64,000 nt of DNA from Alloyangia pacifica (GCF_003111685.1 NZ_CP022193.1:1-64000), one strand, 5' to 3'; counted from the first letter of the stretch, positions 34,551 to 43,976 are shown. Translations and numbers: made by a program. Notes: generated by a model not told the origin, from the sequence alone.

Positions 34551-35980
34551 ACCGCACCTTGCTCTCGGCCCGCTGGGTCATTGGCCATGAGGACGGCTGC
34601 CACGTCGTATACGAGGACGGCGTGGTGGTGATCGAGGGCACCCGCGTTTTGCATGTGGGGCGCCGCTTCGACGGCGAGGTTGCGCGGCGCGTGGACTACG
34701 GCGAGGCGGTGATCTCGCCGGGGTTCGTCGATCTCGACGCGCTGTCCGACCTCGACACGACCATCCTCGGCTACGACAACGGCCCGGCGTGGAAGAAGGG
34801 CCGCGTCTGGCCCGAGAGCTACGTCGCGCGCGGCCCCTACGAGATGTACTCGGCCGAAGAGCTGGCTTTTCAGAAGCGCTTTGCCTTCGCGCAGCTTATC
34901 CGCAACGGCATCACCACAGCCCTGCCCATCGCTTCGCTGTTCTACCGCGCCTGGGGCGAGACCGTGGCCGAGTTCGACGCCGCGGCGCACGCCGCCGAGG
35001 ACCTGGGGCTGCGGGTCTACCTCGGCCCCGCCTATCGCACCGGCGGGCAGGTCACCGACACGGCTGGCACCATCCGAGCCGTCTACGACGCGCCTCGCGG
35101 GTTGCAGGGTCTGCAGGACGCTGCAGAGTTTGCCAAGCGCATAGACGGCACTGCGGGCGGGCGCATCCGCGCCATGTTCGCCCCGGACCGGATCGAGACC
35201 TGCACCGGGGAGCTGCTCCGCCGCACCCAGGCGCTCGCCTCCGAGATGGGCGCGCCGGTGCGCCAACATTGCTGCCAGTCGCCCACCGAGCTGCGGCTGG
35301 TACAGGAGCAGCACGGCACCACGCCGATCGACTGGCTCGACCGGGTCGGCGCGTTGGGAGCCAACTGGCTTCTGCCGCATGGCACCCACGCGTCCGAGCG
35401 CGATCTCGCCCTGATCGCCCAGCATGGGGCTTCGCTGGTGCATTGTCCGCTGGTCTCGGCCCGGCACGGCGGCATGCTGCGCTCATTCCCGGCCTGCCGG
35501 GCGCGCGGGATCAACGTCGGGCTCGGCACCGACACCTGGCCACCGGACATGATCCTCAACATGCAGATCGGCATGATGACCGCACGCCTCGCCGAAGGGC
35601 ACGAGGCGCTGCGCAGCGAAGAAATGTTCGATGCCGCCACGCTGGGCGGGGCACGCGCGCTCGGCCGCAGCGATCTCGGCCGCCTCGCCCCCGGCGCCTG
35701 CGCCGATATCGCGGTGATCGACCTTGGCCGTACGCTTCAGGTCCCCGACCCGGTGCAGAGCCTGATGACCTCGGCCTCGGGGCGCGACGTGCGCGACGTC
35801 TGGATCGACGGGCGCCGCGTGATGACCGACCGCAAAATCCCCGGCTGCGACGAGGCCGCCGACATGGCGCGTGCTCAGGCACAGTTCGACGGGCTGGTGG
35901 CCAAGTACCCCGACCGCACTGCCGGGCACCCTCCGGTGACCGAGATATTCCGCCCCAGCTACGCAAGGAGCGAGCGATGA
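34547..35980 (+). CDS. Chlorohydrolase-family amidohydrolase lacking the HxH motif
   Basis: This 477-residue protein aligns by eye with the AtzA/TrzN/guanine-deaminase branch: GEAVISPGFVDLD at the first barrel strand, LLPHGTHASERDL, IVHCPL-type text (SLVHCPLVSARHG) and GLGTDTWPPDMILNMQ. The usual HTH metal motif after PGFVD is replaced by LDALSDLD, and the usual H-x-H/E region reads RQHCCQSPTE. Two histidines and the late aspartate remain. It may bind metal differently, or use acidic ligands. It overlaps both neighbours (ATGA), so it is co-translated in the importer operon. Its reaction is unknown; hydrolysis or deamination of an N-heterocycle is the family-based guess. Confidence 0.75.
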   Translation: MNRTLLSARWVIGHEDGCHVVYEDGVVVIEGTRVLHVGRRFDGEVARRVDYGEAVISPGFVDLDALSDLDTTILGYDNGPAWKKGRVWPESYVARGPYEMYSAEELAFQKRFAFAQLIRNGITTALPIASLFYRAWGETVAEFDAAAHAAEDLGLRVYLGPAYRTGGQVTDTAGTIRAVYDAPRGLQGLQDAAEFAKRIDGTAGGRIRAMFAPDRIETCTGELLRRTQALASEMGAPVRQHCCQSPTELRLVQEQHGTTPIDWLDRVGALGANWLLPHGTHASERDLALIAQHGASLVHCPLVSARHGGMLRSFPACRARGINVGLGTDTWPPDMILNMQIGMMTARLAEGHEALRSEEMFDAATLGGARALGRSDLGRLAPGACADIAVIDLGRTLQVPDPVQSLMTSASGRDVRDVWIDGRRVMTDRKIPGCDEAADMARAQAQFDGLVAKYPDRTAGHPPVTEIFRPSYARSER

Positions 35981-36945
35981 CCGACCCTGTCCTGGACGTG
36001 CGCGGATTGCGCGTCGAGTTTCCCACGCGCCGCGGCGTGCTCACCGCCGTGAACGATATCTCGCTGACCATTGGGCGCGGCGAGATCCTCGGCGTCGTCG
36101 GCGAGTCCGGCGCCGGCAAATCGATGACCGGCATGGCGATCCTCGGTCTGCTCGAGCCGCCGGGCCGCATCGCCGCCGGCGAGATCCGCCTTTCAGGCAC
36201 ACGCATCGACACGCTGACCGAGAGCGGGATGCAGAAGGTGCGCGGCCGCCGCATCGGCGCAATTTTCCAGGACCCGCTGACCTCGCTCAACCCGCTGTTT
36301 CGGGTCGGCGACCAGTTGGTCGAGACCATCCGCCTGCACAGCGATTTGAGCAAGAGCGCGGCGCGCGCCCGCGGGCTCGAGCTGATGCGCGAGGTCGGCA
36401 TTCCGGCGGTGGAGGAACGCATCGACAACTACCCGCACCAGTTCTCCGGAGGGATGCGGCAGCGCATCGTGATCGCCCTGGCGCTCTGCGCCGAGCCCGA
36501 ACTGATCATCGCTGACGAGCCGACCACCGCGCTCGACGTGTCGATCCAAGCGCAGATCACCGCGCTGCTCAAGCGGCTCTGTCGCGAGCGCGGCACAGCG
36601 GTGATGCTGGTGACCCATGACATGGGGGTGATCGCCGAAACCGCCGATCGGGTGGCGGTCATGTATGCCGGGCGGCTGGCGGAGCTCGGCGCGGTCGAGG
36701 ACGTGGTGCGCCGCCCCCGCCACCCGTACACCGAAGGGCTGATGGGCTCGATCCCCAGCCTGCGCAAGGACATGGAAGAGCTGCAGATGATCCCCGGCGC
36801 GATGCCGCGCCTGGATAGCATCCCGCAGGGCTGCGCATTCCACCCACGCTGTGCCCAGGCCGGACCGCGCTGCCGCCGCGACACGCCGCGGCTCGAAACC
36901 ACCGGCGCCGCCTGCTGGCTCGCCTTGACCGGAGAAACCGCATGA
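35977..36945 (+). CDS. Peptide-type ABC transporter ATPase (DppD type)
   Basis: This 322-residue ATPase has Walker A GESGAGKS, Q-loop IFQDPLTSLNPLFRV, signature FSGGMRQR, Walker B LIIADEPTTALD and the C-terminal oligopeptide-transport extension with CAFHPRCAQAGPRC. The ATG at 35977 overlaps the amidohydrolase stop. The open frame upstream is a shadow of that gene. It pairs with the ATPase at 36942. Confidence 0.92.
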   Translation: MTDPVLDVRGLRVEFPTRRGVLTAVNDISLTIGRGEILGVVGESGAGKSMTGMAILGLLEPPGRIAAGEIRLSGTRIDTLTESGMQKVRGRRIGAIFQDPLTSLNPLFRVGDQLVETIRLHSDLSKSAARARGLELMREVGIPAVEERIDNYPHQFSGGMRQRIVIALALCAEPELIIADEPTTALDVSIQAQITALLKRLCRERGTAVMLVTHDMGVIAETADRVAVMYAGRLAELGAVEDVVRRPRHPYTEGLMGSIPSLRKDMEELQMIPGAMPRLDSIPQGCAFHPRCAQAGPRCRRDTPRLETTGAACWLALTGETA

Positions 36946-37901
36946 CCCGTCCGATCCTCGAAGTCGACGCGCTGGAGCGCCGGTTCGACGTCTCCGCGCC
37001 TTGGCTCAACCGCCTGCTCGAAGGCAAGCCGCGGCGCACGCTGCGCGCAGTCGATGGGGTGGATTTCGACATCCAGCCCGGCCAGACCCTGGCGCTGGTT
37101 GGTGAGTCCGGCTGCGGCAAGTCGGCCATCGCCAAGCTGGTCACCGGGCTGCATGCACCCTCCGGCGGTGCGATCCGCTTCAACGGCGACCCCGACAAGA
37201 TGCAGATGATCTTCCAGGATCCCTATGCCTCGCTCAACCCGCGCTGGCGGGTCGGCCGGATCATTGCCGAACCGCTGCGCACGCTGCGCCCCGAGACGCC
37301 CGAGCCGAAGGTCATGGCCCGGGTCGAGGACCTGCTGCGGACGGTTGGCCTCGCTCCCGCCGATGCCATCAAGTTCCCGCACGAATTCTCGGGAGGCCAG
37401 CGCCAGCGCATCTCGATCGCCCGCGCCCTGGCAGGCGAGCCGGAGTTCCTCGTCTGCGACGAGCCCACCTCGGCGCTTGACGTCTCGGTGCAGGCGCAGG
37501 TTCTCAATCTGATGAAACGTCTGCAGAGAGAGATGGGCCTCACCTACCTCTTCATCAGCCATGATCTGTCTGTGGTGCGGCACATGGCCGACGTGATCGC
37601 GGTGATGTACCTCGGGCGGATCGTCGAGATTCAGCCCACCGCCGATCTCTTTGCCCGCCCGCTACATCCTTACACGCGGATGTTGCTGGACACGATCCCC
37701 GACCTCGAAGCCCCCAAGCGCGACCGCGTGCCTATGGGCGGCGAGGTCCCTTCGCCGGTGTCGCCGCCCCCCGGATGCAGCTTCCATCCGCGCTGCCCGA
37801 TGGCCTTCGATCGCTGCAAGCGCGAGCGGCCGCAGCGCGAGGTGCACGTCCACGACCGGCGGGTTGCGTGTTTCGCCGCCGAGGAGAGCGCCGATGTTTG
37901 A
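36942..37901 (+). CDS. Peptide-type ABC transporter ATPase (DppF type)
   Basis: This 319-residue ATPase has Walker A GESGCGKS, Q-loop IFQDPYASLNPRWRV, signature FSGGQRQR, Walker [13 protein letters not shown], and the C-terminal GCSFHPRCPMAFDRC extension. It overlaps the DppD-type gene by four bases and the deaminase gene by eight. Two different ATPases complete a standard five-part peptide-type importer. Confidence 0.92.
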   Translation: MTRPILEVDALERRFDVSAPWLNRLLEGKPRRTLRAVDGVDFDIQPGQTLALVGESGCGKSAIAKLVTGLHAPSGGAIRFNGDPDKMQMIFQDPYASLNPRWRVGRIIAEPLRTLRPETPEPKVMARVEDLLRTVGLAPADAIKFPHEFSGGQRQRISIARALAGEPEFLVCDEPTSALDVSVQAQVLNLMKRLQREMGLTYLFISHDLSVVRHMADVIAVMYLGRIVEIQPTADLFARPLHPYTRMLLDTIPDLEAPKRDRVPMGGEVPSPVSPPPGCSFHPRCPMAFDRCKRERPQREVHVHDRRVACFAAEESADV

Positions 37902-38409
37902 AGACCGTTTCCTCCGCCGGGCCATCGAGATCTCGGCACGGGCGCTGACCACGCCGGGCACGGAACCCTTTGGCGCGGTGGTGGTCCGCGACGGGGAGAT
38001 CGTGGGCGAGGGTATCAATCGCTCGGTGCTCAACCATGATCCGACCTCGCATGGCGAGACCGAGGCGATCCGCGACGCCTGCCGCAATCTCGGCACCGTC
38101 GATCTGCGCGGTGCGGCGCTTTACTCCAGTTGCGAGCCCTGCCCTCTCTGCGTCGCCGCGATGCTGATCTGCGGGGTGTCGGAGCTCTACTACGCGGCGG
38201 ACATGGCGCAGGCGGGAGCGGCCCTTGGGGACCTGCCGGAAAGCGCCCGCTTTCCCATCGACGTCGATCACATGCTGGCACAATGCGGGCTGCCCGCGCC
38301 GGAGCGGGCGATGGTCAGCGCCCGGCGCCGCGATGGGGAGGCTGCGCGTATCCTGCAGATCTGGGCCCACAAGGCGTCAAGCTCTCTCGACGCTGCTCGC
38401 GAAACCTGA
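37894..38409 (+). CDS. Nucleoside/guanine deaminase-like protein (CDA fold)
   Basis: This 171-residue cytidine-deaminase-fold protein has the zinc and proton-shuttle motif SHGETEAI (H-x-E) and PCPLCVAAM (P-C-x-x-C). The layout is that of bacterial guanine deaminase and TadA relatives. Such enzymes hydrolytically remove an amino group from a ring. The start at 37894 is inside the end of the ATPase gene. With the two amidohydrolases it gives three likely ring-directed hydrolases in one operon. The exact substrate is unknown. Confidence 0.88.
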   Translation: MFEDRFLRRAIEISARALTTPGTEPFGAVVVRDGEIVGEGINRSVLNHDPTSHGETEAIRDACRNLGTVDLRGAALYSSCEPCPLCVAAMLICGVSELYYAADMAQAGAALGDLPESARFPIDVDHMLAQCGLPAPERAMVSARRRDGEAARILQIWAHKASSSLDAARET

Positions 38410-38621
38410 TCGCCGGAGGCCGACAGCCTTCACCGACCAAGCGCGGAGAAGACCCCATTCGTAGGCATAGCACGCGCAAACTCGGTGAGTTCCAATTGGT
38501 TTCCACCAGTGTCCCTGCTCCCGATGATCAGCACTGAGCCCTGCTGCCAAAAGGCAATGGATCGTTTGTCCACTGACAGGACTTGCCTCTCTCAGAAACG
38601 GCGCGGGGACTTTTCGCGCGC

Positions 38622-39420
38622 AAGTTACTGGCCGAGGGCGTCCTGCACGACCCCCTCCGACGCCGCGTAGACGGTGCGCACCGGCCATCCGGTGATCTCC
38701 ATTCCCTCGTACGGTGTGTAATCCGCGCCGTGGTGCATCTGCTCCTGGCGCACCACCGCACGGCGCTCGGGATCCCACAGCGTGATCTCGGCATCCGCGC
38801 CGATCACCAACGCGCCCTTCTGGGGATACATGCCGTAAAGCTTGGCGGGGTTGCTGGACGTCAGCGCGACGAAGCGTTCAAGGCTGATGCGGCCCTTCGA
38901 GACGCTCTCGGAGAAGAGATCGAAGGTGCCATCCCGGAGCCCCTGCCAGATCGCCTCCTGGCTGTCATGATCCCGCCGCGGCGGCGAGCAGACGTATTGG
39001 CCCCCTCGAAGTTCATGTTCAGCCCCTTGAGGTCGTCCTTGGTCAGGGCGATGTACTGCGGGCAGGTCTCGGCAAAGACGTTCAGCCCGCGCCGCTTGGC
39101 CCATTGGATCTGCTCCATCGGGTCGCGGCCCAAGACATGCACGATCACCACGGGCACGTCGACCAGTTCGGCGTGGCTTATGGCACGGTGCGTCGCCTCG
39201 TGCGCGGCCGCCAGCGCCGCGTCATTGCCGAGCGGCACAAATTCGCGACTGTAGTCGACCTCGGCGGTCACGCCATGCGCAGCGGCAATTCCCGCGACGA
39301 TGGCATGTGCTTACCGCGCGATCTCTGCGCTGACCTCGGGCCAGAAGCTGCGCGCGTCACCGAGAATGCGGGACCGCCCCGGCAGCGCGTCGCGGGTGCC
39401 TTTCATTCACGATGTCACAG
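38622..39420 (-). pseudogene. Mosaic pseudogene: M20D amidohydrolase fragment joined to a broken dihydropyrimidinase
   Basis: Read on the minus strand, 39420 to about 39203 resembles an M20D amidohydrolase (RSRILGDARSFWPEVSAEIA, then AHAIVAGIAAAHGVTAEVDY) with a TAA at 39311-39313. At about EATHRA it changes to dihydropyrimidinase/hydantoinase sequence (ISHAELVDVPVVIVHVLGRD; NVFAETCPQYIALTKDDL). A frameshift lies near 39001, after NMNFEGA; the next frame goes on with QYVCSPP. Then DGTFDLFS joins directly to ESVSKGRISLERFVALTSSN, so about 40 residues containing the catalytic SDHAPF segment are missing. The C-terminus reads on to about 38625. Several lesions make this non-functional. Confidence 0.8.
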
Positions 39421-39441
39421 GGCTCTCACCGACTGCCTTTA

Positions 39442-41133
39442 ATGCGAAGTACAAAAAGAGGTGTCGTATACTTGTTTGGCACATGCGCCATGGTGCTGGT
39501 GTCAGTGGTTTCGACACCCAAACCGTTGGCGGCGCAAGAAGCCATCGCGCCAGCGACTGCCTGCGAAAGCCTAGTCGAGCTCGACCTTCGGGATCTCGAA
39601 GGCGCACCTAGCCGCGTGGATGGTGCGGAAGTAGTCGAGATCGAGGGCAAGGGTCCACATTGCGTGGTCAATGGTTACTCGGCCTCGGACGTGCGGTTCG
39701 AGGTGCGGATGCCCGTCGAGGCCTGGACCGGGCGGTTCCTGATGCTGGGCTGCGGCGGCTACTGTGGCGGGATCAATGCCGACCCTTCGTCGAACCAGTC
39801 GCGGGCCTTGTCAGATTGCGAACCAGTGACCCGGGGCGAAGTCGTCACGGCTTCATCCGACCTTGGTCATCGTCGGTCGCCGCAGTGGTTTCCGGACATG
39901 CTCTGGGCGCTCGGCAACCCTGGTGCCATAGTGGACTTCGCGTATGAGGGCATGAACAAGTCTACCATCGTCAGCAAAGCCCTGATCGAGGCCTATTACG
40001 GTCAGCCCGCTGCTGCGAACTACTTCGTCGGATGTTCAGACGGTGGGCGGCAAGGGCTGGCGATGGCGCAACGCTATCCGGCGGCCTATGACGGCATCGT
40101 CGTCGGCGCCCCGGTTATCGACAAGGCCGTGAATGACAGCATGTATCACGCTTGGGGCATTCACGTGAACACTGGGGCAGACGCTCAGGCGATCCTGACC
40201 GCCGACAAGATTCCGGCACTGCACCAACTCGTGATGGACACCTGCGCCGACGAAGGCGGCCTGATCCAAGACGAACGCCTGTGCAATTTCGAGCCGGCGG
40301 CCTTGCAATGCGAGGGCGACGACACCGCGGAGTGCTTGACCGCGGCGCAAGTAAAGGTTGTCGAGCAAGTCTATCGTGGGCCGAATAGCGGCGAGACGTT
40401 GTTTTCCGCAGGCAAGATGCCGAAAGGATCAGAGTTGGCTTGGGTGGGAACATTCATCCCGGAAGCGGCGGACGGTCCGATGGACACCTCGCTTGGGGAT
40501 GCGGCATGGTCATTCGAATACCCGCGCTATGGGAGCAGCTTTGACGCACCGACAGGTCTGGATTTCGAGATGATCGAATATGACCAGGCCACCTACGATC
40601 GCCTTTCCGAGTTGAGCCAATTGAACGATCCGAACAATCCCGACCTCGCACCGTTCCGCCATGCCGGGGGCAAGATGATACTCTGGGTCGGTTCCGCAGA
40701 TCCTGGGGTTCCGCTGCGGAGCACGCTTAACTACGTCACTGCCGTGAAGGAGCAGATGGGCGAGGTCGACGATTTCATGAGCTTCTACATGCTTCCTGGC
40801 GTCAATCATTGCGGCGCTGGACCCAACGAGGCCACGTTGGACATGTTGAGCCCGATGATCGACTGGGTGGAAGGCGGCACTGCACCGGATGAAATTGTCT
40901 ACAGCATCCTGCTTGATGACGGAACGACTGCGACCCGGCCGGTCCATCCATATCCTTCGATGGTCACCTATGAGGGCAGCGGTGACGTGAACCAGGCCGC
41001 GGCCTGGCAGAGAGGCGAGCTTCCGATGGGTCTGGAAGAGTCGCTCGACTGGGCGGGCTTGAAAAACTACCGTCCCGGCAACACGACCTGGTGCGATTGG
41101 GAAGGTGCATCCCTGATCTGCGAAACGCGCTGA
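39442..41133 (+). CDS. Tannase / feruloyl esterase-family exported esterase
   Basis: This 563-residue alpha/beta hydrolase has a signal peptide (STKRGVVYLFGTCAMVLVSV, cleaved near LAAQEA). The nucleophile motif is GCSDGGRQG and the catalytic histidine is in GVNHCGAG. The acidic residue is probably in GSADPGV. Many cysteines, including CGGYCGG and a C-terminal WCDWEGASLICE, suggest disulfides in the periplasm. The family cleaves galloyl or hydroxycinnamoyl esters. The convergent operon carries aroE and a quiC homologue, so hydroxycinnamoyl- or galloyl-quinate/shikimate esters are a possible substrate. An ATG at 39412 is also open; neither start has a clear ribosome-binding site. Confidence 0.85.
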   Translation: MRSTKRGVVYLFGTCAMVLVSVVSTPKPLAAQEAIAPATACESLVELDLRDLEGAPSRVDGAEVVEIEGKGPHCVVNGYSASDVRFEVRMPVEAWTGRFLMLGCGGYCGGINADPSSNQSRALSDCEPVTRGEVVTASSDLGHRRSPQWFPDMLWALGNPGAIVDFAYEGMNKSTIVSKALIEAYYGQPAAANYFVGCSDGGRQGLAMAQRYPAAYDGIVVGAPVIDKAVNDSMYHAWGIHVNTGADAQAILTADKIPALHQLVMDTCADEGGLIQDERLCNFEPAALQCEGDDTAECLTAAQVKVVEQVYRGPNSGETLFSAGKMPKGSELAWVGTFIPEAADGPMDTSLGDAAWSFEYPRYGSSFDAPTGLDFEMIEYDQATYDRLSELSQLNDPNNPDLAPFRHAGGKMILWVGSADPGVPLRSTLNYVTAVKEQMGEVDDFMSFYMLPGVNHCGAGPNEATLDMLSPMIDWVEGGTAPDEIVYSILLDDGTTATRPVHPYPSMVTYEGSGDVNQAAAWQRGELPMGLEESLDWAGLKNYRPGNTTWCDWEGASLICETR

Positions 41134-41147
41134 ACGGCCACAATCAT

Positions 41148-41177
41148 CGGCGCTCCCTATGCGTATCTGGAGCGCCG
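41148..41177. terminator. Bidirectional hairpin between convergent genes
   Basis: CGGCGCTCC at 41148-41156 and GGAGCGCCG at 41169-41177 form a perfect nine-base-pair stem with a 12-base loop. It lies between the esterase and the quiC pseudogene, which converge, and could serve both strands. Confidence 0.55.
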
Positions 41178-41257
41178 TATGATCTTAACTGACGAATATT
41201 CTGAGCAGCAGTGAGGTCACGCAGGGTCCAAGATGCTATTTGGAAGAGGGAAACGGA

Positions 41258-43128
41258 TTAATCCAGCGGCACGCCCTTGGGCAGCGCAAGACGCTTCTGC
41301 GCGGCGATCCGGAACGGCGAGTTCGGCGCGCCATAGCCCGCGTAGCTGCCCCGGCGCTCGACGATCTCGAAGAACAGCCCGCCGGCCATCGCGCGGCTGT
41401 AGAGCTGCCGGAAGCTGCCCCGCTCGTCCTCGTCATAGAGGATGTTGAGCGCCTGCATCCGCGCCAGCTCATCCGGCGCCAGCTCGAAGCGGCTGGCAAG
41501 ATCGTCGTAGTAATTCGCCGGGATCGACAGTGCCGCGAAGCCCGCGGCGCTCAGCGCCTCGGCGGTGGCGAACATGTCGTCCGTCGCGAAGGCGATGTGC
41601 TGCACCGGCGCCCCGAAGCTTTCCGCAAGGAAAGAGCCCGCCACGGTGCGATGGGTCTCGGCGCCGTTAAGCGTGATGCGGAAGGCCCCGTCCGGCGCGG
41701 CCAGCGCCTGCGAGCGGACCAGCCCGTCGGGGTCGATGACATCGACCATCGGCGCCTTTTCCATGCCGAGCAGCGAGCTGTAGAACAGCGACCAGCTCAA
41801 CATCTCGTCATAGGTCATGGTCTGCGCGATGTGATCGACGCGGCGCAGCCCGGCGCCCTGCGGGCCGTTGCGGTCGGCGCCGAATTCCTCGGACCAGACC
41901 CCGGCGTGCGAGGCGTCGAGGAAATGCAACAGGCTGCCGCCGAGGCCGCGGATCGCGGGAATGTCGAGCTGGCCGACGGCGGGAGCCTGCGCGAAGGAGC
42001 TTGCGCCGAGCGCCGTCGCGCGCTCCAGCGTCTAGAACGAAGAGCCGACGGTGATGCCGACATCGCAGACCGAGGTGCCATGCATGTTGAAGGCGGAGCC
42101 GGCGAAATCGCCCTCTTCCTCGTTGACCACAATGCGGATGTCGCCCTGCTGCCAGAGGGTGATCGCTTTGGCGACGTGGCGGCCGGTCTCGGCGAAGCCA
42201 AGCGCCGCGAGCTGCGCGCGCAGCTTGTCGCCCTCGGCCCCGCGCGTCGCAAACTCGACGAAAGCGGTACCCTCAAGCTTCTGGCGCGGCGGGATGATCG
42301 GCAGATCGGCGCGCGCCTCGGGCTCGGTGCGGCGCACATCGTCCAGCAGCGTGACCAGCGCGCGGTAACCGTCGCGGGCGATGGTGCGGGGGCTGCCGCC
42401 GCGGAACTGGTCGTTGAAGATCTCGAGGCTGACCGGCCCGGTATAGCCCGCCGCCACCACGGCGCGCATGAAGTCGGTCACCGGCAGGTCGCCCTCGCCC
42501 GGCATGTTGCGGAAGTGCCGCGACCAATAGAGCAGGTCCATGTCGATCTTCGGCGCATCGGCCATCTGCACGAAGAAGATCTTGTCGCCCGGAACCTGGC
42601 GGATCGAATTGGGGTCGAGGCCGCGGCCCAGCGTGTGGAAGCTGTCGACGATCAGACCGACGTTTTGGTGATCGGCGCGGCGCACGATCTCCCAGGCGTC
42701 GCGGTGGTCGTTGACGTAGCGGCCCCAGGCCAGCGCCTCGTAGCCGACCCGAAGGCCGCGCGCCGCCGCGCGCTGCCCGAGCTCGCGCAGGTCGTCCGCC
42801 GCCCGCTCGACCCCGCCGAGCGCCTTGGGATGCAGCGAGGAGCAGACCAGCATGAGTTCGGCCCCCAGTTCCTGCATCAGGTCGAACTTGCGCTCTGCCC
42901 GGTCGAAGGCCCGGGTCCGCAGAGCGCCCGGCAGCCCCTCGAAATCGCGGAACGGCTGGAAGAGGTCGATCGACAGCCCGTGGTCGCGGATGCGGTTGCC
43001 GACGTCGCGCGCGCTGCCGCTGTCGGTGATGTAATCCTGCTCGAAGATCTCGATCCCGTCGAAGCCCGCCGCCGAGATCGCCTCGAGAGCGTGCCCGAGA
43101 TCGAGACCGTTGCGATGCAGGTTTTCAT
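41258..43128 (-). pseudogene. quiC: quiC-type 3-dehydroshikimate dehydratase / HPPD-like fusion, disrupted
   Basis: The sequence has the layout of QuiC: an N-terminal sugar-phosphate-isomerase-type barrel (FQPFRDFEGLPGALR-like text, YEALAWGRYVNDHRDAWEIV, VDSFHTLG, GDKIFFVQMADAP) and a C-terminal HPPD-like domain (RVDHIAQTM, VQHIAFATDD, LFFEIVERRG). The ancestral start is the ATG at 43128 (MKTCIATVSISGTL), with GGGAG seven bases upstream and ATGA overlap with aroE. Two lesions are seen: a frameshift near 43087, where GTL joins LEAI with about ten bases missing, and an in-frame TAG at 42032-42034 between the domains. QuiC converts 3-dehydroshikimate to protocatechuate. A downstream ATG at 43135 (other frame) opens most of the first domain, so a truncated protein might persist. 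Confidence 0.8.
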
Positions 43129-43976
43129 TCGGCATCTCCCTTTTCCAACAGCGCCGCGCGCAGCGCGACCTCGTCGAGCCCCAGGCCTGAGAACAGCGAC
43201 CAGGCGTGCACGCCCTGGAAGAAGAAGAGCTCCCATCCCGAGATCAGCTTCAGCCCGGCGGCTCCGGCAGCCTGTAGGAACTGCGTGTGGACGGGCGTGT
43301 AGACGGCGTCGAAAACCCAGCCGGCGCCGGTCATGGCCCTGGGCGCGACCGGCGTGCCCTCGTAGCCGACCATGCCCACGGGAGTGCAGTTGATCACACC
43401 GCTGCAGCCTTCGGCGGCCTTCTCGGCGCTGAGCCAGATGCTGATCTCCATGTCCGGCGCGACCGACTTCAGCGCCTCGGTCAGCGCTTCGGCCTTGGCC
43501 GGATCGCGGTCGACGAGGCGCAGTCTGCGGGTTCCAAGGCCCGCAAGCCCGAAAGCCACCGCGCGACCGACCCCGCCGGTGCCGATCATCAGTACGGTTC
43601 CGGTAGGCGTCTCGCCCATCACCCGGCGATAGGCCGACATGAAGCCCGAATAGTCGGTGTTGAACCCCTTGGGGCGGGCTCCGCCGAAGATCACCGTGTT
43701 CACCGCGCCCACGGCGCGCATCAGCGGATCATCGACCTCGACCTTGCCGGCGGCGATCTCCTTGTAGGGGTAGGTCACGTTGATCCCGCGGAAGCCCTCG
43801 CCCTCGCAAGCGTCGAAGATCTCGTCGAAGCTTTGGCCCATGTCCTTGGGCACCAGTCGATCGTAGGTCACTTCGACGCCGTTCTGCTCACCGGCAAGCC
43901 GGTGCAGCAGGGGCGAGCGCGAGCGGGCGATATTGTCCCCTATGAGCCCGAGCTTGAGGGTCTCGCACGTGGTCAT
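43125..43976 (-). CDS. aroE: Shikimate/quinate dehydrogenase family (AroE)
   Basis: This 283-residue protein has the substrate pocket SRSPLLHRLAGEQNG, the catalytic lysine in NVTYPYKE and aspartate in GFNTDYSGF, and a Rossmann motif IGTGGVGRAVAFGLAGLG. The family interconverts 3-dehydroshikimate and shikimate or quinate. Location between tctA and the quiC homologue suggests a catabolic paralogue (QuiB/YdiB role) rather than the biosynthetic copy. ATGA overlaps exist with both neighbours. Confidence 0.88.
   Translation of the reverse strand: MTTCETLKLGLIGDNIARSRSPLLHRLAGEQNGVEVTYDRLVPKDMGQSFDEIFDACEGEGFRGINVTYPYKEIAAGKVEVDDPLMRAVGAVNTVIFGGARPKGFNTDYSGFMSAYRRVMGETPTGTVLMIGTGGVGRAVAFGLAGLGTRRLRLVDRDPAKAEALTEALKSVAPDMEISIWLSAEKAAEGCSGVINCTPVGMVGYEGTPVAPRAMTGAGWVFDAVYTPVHTQFLQAAGAAGLKLISGWELFFFQGVHAWSLFSGLGLDEVALRAALLEKGDAE

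Noticed and set aside
38410..38621. Possible small gene between the deaminase and the mosaic pseudogene
   Set aside because: Open frames there are shadows or lack a start context, and no motif is visible.
42032..42034. TAG in the quiC homologue as a programmed recoding site
   Set aside because: No supporting structure was seen and a separate frameshift exists upstream, so ordinary decay is simpler. A sequencing error remains possible.
43069..43135. ATG at 43135 as the start of the quiC-like gene
   Set aside because: The ribosome-binding site GGGAG touches this ATG directly, and the family N-terminus is encoded from 43128 in another frame. The 43135 frame only appears intact because of the deletion near 43087.
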